A stretch of DNA of 46,094 nucleotides from an uncultured Bacilli bacterium (GTDB lineage: Bacteria; Bacillota_I; Bacilli_A; RF39; UBA660), in the NCBI GenBank assembly GCA_910587725.1, contig CAJUNG010000008.1, forward strand, positions 1-46,094, read 5' to 3'. The notes below the pieces were generated by a model. It was not told the DNA's origin. It did not search any database and saw only the letters and a program-made list of their open reading frames with translations. Position 1 is the first letter of the stretch, and each line of letters opens with the position of its first letter. Both the position numbers and the translations under genes were made by a program. This document shows positions 41,384-46,094 of this stretch, piece by piece.

Positions 41384-42547
41384 TTAACTGTTACCTATAT
41401 CATTACTCTTTTTACATTCAAAATTCCATAAATAATTATCAAATGTAGTATAATCTTCTTCTAAAGCCTTGTCGCTCTTAACTCTTTCGGTTTCTTCACA
41501 CAAGCCACAATAAGCAAGAAACTTATTATAAATATCTCTACTCTCTATATTGTTAAATTTTGGAGCAGTATAGTAAGTATGTCTTGATTTACCAAATGAA
41601 TATCGTTCTGCTCTATATCCTAGTGCTATAATTCGTTTGCCAAATATCTCATTACTAACTGCTTGTTTGTTATTATAATCACACCATTTGCGATATTCAG
41701 TATAATATTTAGATTTAATTATAATGGTATTAATAGGATAAAGTTCACAGAACTCATCAATATTATTACATTCAAGAAAATATTTCTTAGTTTCAGCTTC
41801 TACAATAGTTGGAATAGTAAACCTGCCATTCTCTAATACTTTGCTAAATGCTTGTATAGCCCTAGTTGCTATAATTTGCAAGGCTTTAGGTTGGCATAAT
41901 TCCTCTGCAATATTAATTAATCGATTATTGTTATTATCAGTAAAAGTCGCATTAAAAGGTATAACAACTAATCTATCTGTAAGATATAGCCCTGTTCCCT
42001 TAAAATCTATAACTTCGTTTACTGAAAACAACATTGTTGCATAAGGAACTAAGTCCTCAATGTGTTTACCTCTTTCCTCTATTGCAATTGGTTCTCCCGA
42101 GATGATTCTAGTAATAAGTGATGTATTAACAAACTTCGGTTGCTTCTGATCCTCACTTATATTCACAGTACACCCTTTTAAGTTCTTAACAGTAGATTTA
42201 CCGCCTAATCTACTCCCTGATAGATTCTCTAAATGCTCATGAGAACATTGTTTATCTCCTAGCAGAGCCTCAATGACTCTAAATATCTTGCTTTTGCCGT
42301 TTCTTCCCTCTCCTTTAAAGATAAATCCCTTACAAAGACAAGAAGTCTTACATAGTGAACCCCCTATTACTTCATAAAGTAAATTCTCTATTTCCTCATC
42401 ATTACAAGTAATAGATTTAAAAAAGTAATCAACTAATCTTAATTCTTTAGAATCAGTTGTAAGAACACTAAGGTCCTTATAATCAATATCTAGATTTGCA
42501 AGTATGTTATCCACACTTGCAAAATCAATGGTATTATTTTGATTCAT
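41384..42547 (-). CDS. Superfamily 3 helicase (phage/plasmid D5/P4 primase family), primase domain absent
   Basis: A 387-aa replicative helicase. Walker A is GEGRNGKS (79-86), Walker B CTVNISED (126-133), motif C/sensor LFSVNE (about 173-178, N177), and the arginine finger DRLVVIPF (R192). A C-terminal winged-helix part (about 255-350, e.g. YRKWCDYNNKQAVSNEIFG) binds the origin. P4/D5 proteins normally carry an N-terminal primase; here only about 50 residues precede the helicase, and no primase gene is seen elsewhere in the element. Priming must use the host or another route. It overlaps the upstream gene by 14 bases. Confidence 0.85.
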   Translation of the reverse strand: MNQNNTIDFASVDNILANLDIDYKDLSVLTTDSKELRLVDYFFKSITCNDEEIENLLYEVIGGSLCKTSCLCKGFIFKGEGRNGKSKIFRVIEALLGDKQCSHEHLENLSGSRLGGKSTVKNLKGCTVNISEDQKQPKFVNTSLITRIISGEPIAIEERGKHIEDLVPYATMLFSVNEVIDFKGTGLYLTDRLVVIPFNATFTDNNNNRLINIAEELCQPKALQIIATRAIQAFSKVLENGRFTIPTIVEAETKKYFLECNNIDEFCELYPINTIIIKSKYYTEYRKWCDYNNKQAVSNEIFGKRIIALGYRAERYSFGKSRHTYYTAPKFNNIESRDIYNKFLAYCGLCEETERVKSDKALEEDYTTFDNYLWNFECKKSNDIGNS

Positions 42548-43067
42548 TGTCAGTTCCTCCTTTTGATTCCTTATCTATCATCTCTACGATAGCATCATAA
42601 AGACTTTGTACTTTTTTAGGTTGTTGTCCTGCTGCTTCAATAGGTTTTACTATTTCTCCAGCAGGTTTATTGCCATTAGAATTTATGATACTATTGTAAA
42701 TATCTTGGGTTGTGCTACTTTCTTTCATAATGTCCCCGCTTTCAATAAAATACTTTGCAATTTCTCTAATTTCTTGTGCTGGAATTTTTATTCCTCTATC
42801 AACTTCATCAATAAACACATCAAAATCTGAACTAATATTTACTTCTTTACTTCCAACTTCAAATCTTGCAAAACTGGTGTCTATGCAACCAGCAATAGTT
42901 AATATTTCTTTTTTGCTAAATGTCATATTCACAGTTTCAACTCCACTTTCATCATTATTAATAAGTTCTGTATGATTAGAGGAGATATTTACTCTCTCTA
43001 AATCCTTATCAATAAGCGCTGTATAATCTCTAAAGTTTAAAACTATCGTTTTTTCATTGTCTTTCAT
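42534..43067 (-). CDS. Unrecognised element protein (177 aa)
   Basis: Acidic cytoplasmic protein. The first about 115 residues look like mixed alpha/beta (TIVLNFRDYTALIDKDLERV, then VNMTFSKKEILTIAGCIDTS), followed by a low-complexity linker (NGNKPAGEIVKPIEAAGQQP) and a short helix. It overlaps the helicase gene, so it probably works with the helicase, perhaps as loader or initiator accessory. AGGAGAGAT precedes the ATG. No family recognised. Confidence 0.65.
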   Translation of the reverse strand: MKDNEKTIVLNFRDYTALIDKDLERVNISSNHTELINNDESGVETVNMTFSKKEILTIAGCIDTSFARFEVGSKEVNISSDFDVFIDEVDRGIKIPAQEIREIAKYFIESGDIMKESSTTQDIYNSIINSNGNKPAGEIVKPIEAAGQQPKKVQSLYDAIVEMIDKESKGGTDNESK

Positions 43068-43081
43068 AATATCTCTCCTTT

Positions 43082-43261
43082 TTAATTGTTATTAATTTGA
43101 TGGTCTAAAAGCCATCTGTCGATTTCCATTTTTGAAAATAATATTTTAACCCCTAATCTATTGTGAGGTAAATCTCCATTTCTCACTAGTTTTCTAACTA
43201 GCGAAACACTAATGTTAAGGTACTCAGAAAGCCCCTTAACATCCAACATCACATTACACAT
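43082..43261 (-). CDS. xis: Excisionase-like DNA-binding protein (59 aa)
   Basis: Read from ATG 43261 (AGGAGGTACAATT in front) to TAA 43082. The sequence LDVKGLSEYLNISVSLVRKL and then RNGDLPHNRLGVKILFSKMEIDRW (each shorter in motif terms) is the winged MerR-like fold of the excisionase/HTH_17 family, with the typical final R-W. It sits at the head of the replication genes. It would steer the integrase toward excision, or act as an activator like AlpA. Confidence 0.8.
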   Translation of the reverse strand: MCNVMLDVKGLSEYLNISVSLVRKLVRNGDLPHNRLGVKILFSKMEIDRWLLDHQINNN

Positions 43262-43324
43262 AATTGTACCTCCTTGTTTATATTTGTTCTATGCGATATT
43301 TAATCTTTAAATAATAAAGTTATC

Positions 43325-43486
43325 TTAATCTGTGCCTAATATCTCTAAGATAATATTCATGGCCCATGAATTTTTATGTTTTGAATTGTTCTCGCATTCA
43401 ATCACCGTAGGAACATCTAATCCGCACATAAGCGCTACTTCTTCGAAACTCAAATTAGAATTCTCTCTCTTTTCTTTTATAGACAT
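43325..43486 (-). CDS. Small Cro-like HTH protein (53 aa)
   Basis: From ATG 43486 with AGAAAGGAGAAGTATT upstream; the longer frame from 43588 runs through the operator region and is unlikely. The sequence SIKEKRENSNLSFEEVALMC then GLDVPTVIECENNSK is one helix-turn-helix and little else. It is divergent from the 242-aa repressor, the classical Cro/CI arrangement, so it is a likely early-side regulator of the lysis/replication direction. Confidence 0.7.
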   Translation of the reverse strand: MSIKEKRENSNLSFEEVALMCGLDVPTVIECENNSKHKNSWAMNIILEILGTD

Positions 43487-43515
43487 AATACTTCTCCTTT
43501 CTTTTCTAATTGACA

Positions 43516-43574
43516 ATAACATTAAATTAATGTTATAATCAATGTGTATTCCGAACAAATTATTGTTTTTGTTC
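43516..43574. promoter_or_regulatory. Divergent control region with operators
   Basis: A 21-bp perfect palindrome (43516-43536, arms ATAACATTAA and TTAATGTTAT around one A) and a second inverted repeat GAACAAA (43553-43559) / TTTGTTC (43568-43574). The second places TTGTT-type -35 boxes on both strands: plus strand TTGTTT 43564-43569 with TATAAT 43588-43593 (18-bp spacer), minus strand TTGTTC 43558-43553 with TATAAC 43537-43532 (15-bp spacer, short). This suits a repressor switch. Confidence 0.6.
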
Positions 43575-43687
43575 CGTTTACAAAACATATAATAACATAA
43601 AATATTATATTTTGAACATATTTCGTTTTTTAAAACAAAAAAGAACTTTTTGACATAAAAATTCTTTAAAACGAACGGAGGGTATAG

Positions 43688-44416
43688 ATGGAAAAGAACG
43701 AGAAAAGAAAATACACATTAGATAGTAAAGTATCTACATTTGATAGAGAAAAAGCAATGGAAAATGCTAAAGGAAATGAAGATATAGTAAAATTTGCTTA
43801 CAATTTATGTGTGTGCTTAGATAAAAAAAACGAAAATGAAAGCGACTTAGCACGCGAAACTGGAATTGGAAAAGCTAGTATTAATGCTTATATTAAAGCA
43901 GAACAAGTACCAAACATAGAGAAGTTGATAATTATTGCTAAACATTTTTCTGTTAGTACAGATTATTTATTAGGGTTTACTAACTCACCAAGTCTTAATG
44001 AAGATTTTAAAATAGTTCATAAAGTTACTGGATTATCTGATAATAGCATTGAAATTTTAAAAGCTTATAACGATTTAATAAATGATGATAAAATTTTGCA
44101 AATATTTAAAGAAGAAGCAACAAGAAGTCATAAAGCAATAGACTTTTTACTTCAAAATGAAGATACTACTGGAATATTTTCATACATAGCAAGTTATTTA
44201 TGGGATTCTTATCAGAGTGATACTAAACATATAAACGAATTAAAAAAGTTTTCCAGTAAAGAAATAGAAAAATTATCAGGAGACAGAATTGTACTAAAGA
44301 CTACAGATAATAGAAATGTTTCTTTGAAAACATCAGATATGAATAAAATACATTTAATATCTATTGAAGAAATACTACACGATTTAAAAACAAATATTTT
44401 AAATAAAGACAAATAA
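43688..44416 (+). CDS. Phage-type repressor (HTH, 242 aa)
   Basis: An N-terminal extension (about 30 residues, basic) is followed by an XRE-type HTH at about residues 45-100 (ESDLARETGIGKASINAYIK, then AEQVPNIEKLIIIAKHFSVS and TDYLLGF). The C-terminal half (about 115-242) is alpha-helical and lacks the Ala-Gly/Ser-Lys self-cleavage residues of LexA-like repressors, so induction must be by another route. ACGGAGGGTATAG precedes ATG. It probably maintains the integrated state together with the Cro-like protein it diverges from. Confidence 0.8.
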   Translation: MEKNEKRKYTLDSKVSTFDREKAMENAKGNEDIVKFAYNLCVCLDKKNENESDLARETGIGKASINAYIKAEQVPNIEKLIIIAKHFSVSTDYLLGFTNSPSLNEDFKIVHKVTGLSDNSIEILKAYNDLINDDKILQIFKEEATRSHKAIDFLLQNEDTTGIFSYIASYLWDSYQSDTKHINELKKFSSKEIEKLSGDRIVLKTTDNRNVSLKTSDMNKIHLISIEEILHDLKTNILNKDK

Positions 44417-44505
44417 AAAAGAGCTAGTGCTACCAACACTAGCCAAACGCTATAAAGCGTACAGAATAAAAATTAATCTCGCATAGAACAACTTTTTTTC
44501 TGTAC
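44413..44505 (-). ncRNA. Candidate small RNA, antisense-oriented between repressor and integrase
   Basis: On the minus strand an extended -10 box TGCTATAAT (TATAAT 44515-44510) is followed by about 92 nt that fold into three elements: GTACAG/CTGTAC (44505-44500 with 44464-44459), ACGCT/AGCGT (44460-44447), and a terminator hairpin GCTAGTG/CACTAGC (44443-44423) followed by TCTTTTTT. The end overlaps the repressor's stop codon by a few bases. The promoter lacks a good -35 box. Confidence 0.5.
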
Positions 44506-44555
44506 TCCTATTATAGCACTAATTACAAAATTAGAAAAGATGGGAGATTTAATTA

Positions 44556-45794
44556 ATGATAAATTTTAAAGATGATTACGACAAAATAGACCATGAGTAT
44601 ATTTATAAACATAAAACTAATGGTACTTATGCAGTAAGTCTAAACTTATATGATAAGATATATAATAAAAGAATTAAAAAAAGGAAAGCTAATTTTAAAA
44701 CTATAAAGGAAGCTCAAAACTTTATAGCTAAGGAAAGAGTAAAATTTAATGAGCAAGATATGCCTCAACCTAAAAAAACTGAACTTTTTAAAGAAGTTTT
44801 TGCTTCATATATAAAAGAATGTGAACTCAAAGTAAGAGAAGGTAATTTAGCAGAATCTACAGTTGAAGGAAAAAAGACAATATTTAAAAATCAAATACTT
44901 CCAAAGTTAGGAAATGTTAAAATTGCAGAGATTACAGATGAACATATTAGGAAATTCCATAGTGATCTTATGTCTATGACCTGTTCACGAGAAAAAGAAA
45001 AAAGACTAGCGAATCAAACACTTATAAAAATACACAAGCAGTTATCTGCTTTTCTTAATTATTGTGTTAGAAGAAGGTTAATTACATATAACCCAGCAGC
45101 AGTTGTTAAAAACTTTAAGAAAGTTAAGAAAAAACCAGAATTCCTAACTTATGATGAGGCTATGAAGTTATTATCTGTCGTTGATAATATTAGAGATTTA
45201 TTTATAATTCAATTACTATTCTTTACAGGTTTAAGAATTAGTGAATTACTAGGACTTTCTATAGATAGTATAATCACTACAGAAAAAGGAACATCTTTAA
45301 ATATTACTGAAACATATTATAATGGTAAAATTAGACCATTTGCTAAAACAGATGAGTCGATGGATGACTTATATCTTGATGATATTACAGTTGGAACATA
45401 TATAACCTTTCTTGAATATAGGAAAACTCATAATATCACTAGTAGGTACCTATTTGCTAATAATAGAGGTAAATGTGAAGTAGTCGGAAGTAGGGCTATT
45501 CAAGATATGATAAAAAAATATATAAAACGAGCAGGAATTGAGAAGAACATTACACCACATAAATTTAGACACAGCCACGCAGCGTTACTAATTAATATGG
45601 GTAAGACATTAGAGGATATTAAAACTAGACTAAGACATAAAGATATTAGAACAACTAGTAATGAATATGGTCATATGTACGAAGAAAGAAAGATATCACT
45701 TGCTAATGATTTGACTTCTTTACAAAATCAAATTAAGGAAAAACAAGAGAAAAGTGAGACACCTAGTGAGACACCTACCGACAAAAGGACATAA
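44556..45794 (+). CDS. int: Tyrosine recombinase (integrase)
   Basis: The integrase that inserts the element into the 5S gene. 412 aa: arm-binding AP2-like domain (about 20-65), SAM-like core-binding domain (about 78-180) and catalytic domain (about 195-380). All active residues are visible: R227 (TGLRISE), K264, H335 and R338 (HKFRH), H361 (LRHKD) and Y371. A tail ending ETPSETPTDKRT is encoded by the right arm-type repeats, so coding and binding functions share the same DNA. GAAAAGATGGGAG precedes ATG. It lies next to the right attachment site, as usual. Confidence 0.93.
   Translation: MINFKDDYDKIDHEYIYKHKTNGTYAVSLNLYDKIYNKRIKKRKANFKTIKEAQNFIAKERVKFNEQDMPQPKKTELFKEVFASYIKECELKVREGNLAESTVEGKKTIFKNQILPKLGNVKIAEITDEHIRKFHSDLMSMTCSREKEKRLANQTLIKIHKQLSAFLNYCVRRRLITYNPAAVVKNFKKVKKKPEFLTYDEAMKLLSVVDNIRDLFIIQLLFFTGLRISELLGLSIDSIITTEKGTSLNITETYYNGKIRPFAKTDESMDDLYLDDITVGTYITFLEYRKTHNITSRYLFANNRGKCEVVGSRAIQDMIKKYIKRAGIEKNITPHKFRHSHAALLINMGKTLEDIKTRLRHKDIRTTSNEYGHMYEERKISLANDLTSLQNQIKEKQEKSETPSETPTDKRT
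45758..45776. promoter_or_regulatory. Right arm-type integrase sites
   Basis: GACACCTAGTGAGACACCT lies inside the last codons of the integrase gene and matches the left-end repeat 37111-37129 in 18 of 19 bases. See the left arm entry. Confidence 0.6.
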
Positions 45795-45832
45795 AAAAAG
45801 GACTAAATTTTAATCGATTTAGTCTTTTTTAA
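45793..45832. terminator. Bidirectional terminator between integrase and 5S gene
   Basis: GACTAAAT (45801-45808) pairs with ATTTAGTC (45817-45824), with six or seven A or T residues on each side. It ends the integrase transcript on plus and the rRNA operon transcript, after the element's 5S, on minus. Confidence 0.85.
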
Positions 45833-45845
45833 GCAAAAAAAAATA

Positions 45846-45947
45846 GTTGCATTTTCCTATCTTCGCATACACTATTTTCGGCGTTCTAGTGCTTAACTTC
45901 CAAGTTCGGGATGGGGTTGGGTGTGTCCACTAGGCTATCAACACAAC
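45846..45947 (-). rRNA. Complete divergent 5S rRNA gene carried by the element
   Basis: The minus strand encodes about 102 nt with a full 5S plan. Helix I is GUUGUGUU with AAUGCAAC (8 pairs including G-U). Helix II is CUAGUG with CACUAG. Loop C is the conserved CCCAUCCCGAAC followed by GGAAGUUAAGCACUAG, then AACGCCGAAAATAG and GATAGG on the loop E side. It differs from the host's split 5S at many positions, but the pairing is kept by matching changes (CUAGUG/CACUAG in place of GAAGAG/CUCUUC). It lies 58 bases after the 5' fragment of the split gene in the same direction and before a terminator, so it would be transcribed with the same rRNA operon. Confidence 0.85.
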
Positions 45948-45997
45948 TAAAATTTTAACTATTTCTGTAACAATAACTTTTAGGGCTTACATCTATC

Positions 45998-46017
45998 AAC
46001 ATCTCTGTTCGGGATGG
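45998..46017. repeat. attR core (right attachment site)
   Basis: AACATCTCTGTTCGGGATGG, matching the left site in 18 of 20 bases. The part right of 46017 is host 5S; the part left of 46006 belongs to the element but still resembles 5S weakly. Confidence 0.8.
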
Positions 46018-46053
46018 GAACAGGTGTACCCTCTTCGCTATACTCACCAAGGA
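46006..46053 (-). rRNA. 5S rRNA gene, 5' part (right of integrated element)
   Basis: The minus strand reads CCTTGGTGAGTATAGCGAAG, GGGTACACCTG, then TTCCCATCCCGAACA, the ordinary start of a 5S gene, and is cut off at the core. Its partner is 36927-37001 (see there for the pairing). The sequence from 46054 to the window's end is A/T-rich spacer, as expected between a 23S gene and its 5S. Confidence 0.9.
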
Positions 46054-46094
46054 AAAAATATAAATGAAATAGTTCTTTCAAAACATAGATAATG

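Larger units (their letters stand above)
36990..46017. mobile_element. Integrated element of about 9 kb inserted in a 5S rRNA gene
   Basis: Bounded by the 12-bp direct repeat TGTTCGGGATGG at 36990-37001 and 46006-46017, which lies in the conserved loop C region of 5S. Identity extends to 18 of 20 bases (36982-37001 against 45998-46017). Cargo in order: HTH regulator, candidate sRNA, lipoprotein, RNase J-like nuclease, SSB, ClpP, origin-like region, SF3 helicase, unknown gene, excisionase-like gene, Cro-like gene, repressor, second candidate sRNA, tyrosine integrase, complete 5S gene. There are no relaxase, conjugation, capsid or terminase genes, so it is an IME-like or satellite-like element. 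Confidence 0.85.

Noticed and set aside
43650..43655. TTGACA just upstream of the repressor gene as a promoter
   Set aside because: A -10 box at the right distance is missing and transcription would start at the ribosome site.
45904..45915. The element's own 5S also contains GTTCGGGATGGG, so the right boundary might lie there
   Set aside because: Joining its 5' half to the left fragment breaks helix I and helix II, whereas the fragment at 46006-46053 pairs perfectly with the left fragment.
45927..45942. The start of the element's 5S (CCTAGTGGACAC) looks like the integrase arm repeat
   Set aside because: CCTAGTGG belongs to helix II of the 5S and the match is short and shifted; probably chance.
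1..46094. CRISPR arrays, tRNA genes, 16S or 23S rRNA
   Set aside because: No regularly spaced repeats and no tRNA cloverleaf were seen. Only 5S sequences are present; a 23S gene would begin beyond the right edge.

Overview
The window looks like a chromosomal segment of a low-GC, Gram-positive, gut-type Bacillota (Bacilli or Erysipelotrichia-like). It is strongly A/T rich, Shine-Dalgarno sites are strong (AGGAGG-like), TGA is read as stop (standard code), T-run terminators are plentiful, and the cell-surface polysaccharide genes are of the kind seen in monoderm bacteria. This placement is inference from style, not from a marker gene.

Layout. (1) 1-2594: two tandem, almost identical PD-(D/E)XK 'Rpn/transposase-like' nuclease genes that differ only in their C-terminal tails. 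(2) 2595-4400: a large anchored surface protein with a TasA/camelysin-like N-terminus and an FGE/C-type-lectin-like C-terminus. (3) 4624-24255: a surface polysaccharide locus, nearly all on the minus strand. It holds about ten glycosyltransferases, an Alg13/Alg14-type pair, a Wzx-like flippase, a Wzy-like polymerase/ligase, a Wzm/Wzt-like ABC exporter, a methyltransferase, rfbA and rfbC, and a GT2/DUF2304/large-membrane-protein trio. One unrelated plus-strand gene (7847) sits inside. (4) 24333-31302: two paralogous double-HTH regulators bracketing a NagZ-type GH3 hydrolase, an SDR oxidoreductase and a SsuABC/ThiXYZ-type ABC importer. (5) 31347-33871: the t6A tRNA-modification genes tsaE-tsaB-rimI-tsaD. 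(6) 33971-36560: a three-gene operon of unknown function ending in a 55-aa protein. (7) 36927-46053: a 5S rRNA gene split into two halves by an integrated element of about 9 kb.

The element is the main discovery here. The 3' half of a 5S gene (36927-37001) and its 5' half (46006-46053) together fold into a normal 5S with a 10-bp helix I and a 6-bp helix II, yet they lie 9 kb apart with a shared att-like core. Between them are a tyrosine integrase, an excisionase-like protein, a phage-type repressor, a superfamily 3 helicase, and an operon encoding an RNase J-like metallo-beta-lactamase nuclease, a short SSB and a ClpP protease. A lipoprotein, a second HTH regulator and two candidate structured small RNAs complete it. 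Just inside its right end, in the same orientation as the broken gene and directly downstream of its 5' half, the element carries a complete but divergent 5S rRNA gene followed by a terminator. The simplest reading is that the element destroys a host 5S gene and supplies its own replacement to the same rRNA operon. A third, decayed 5S-like sequence (about 36665-36753) lies just outside the left end. No conjugation or virion genes are visible, so the element looks like an integrative mobilizable element or a phage satellite.
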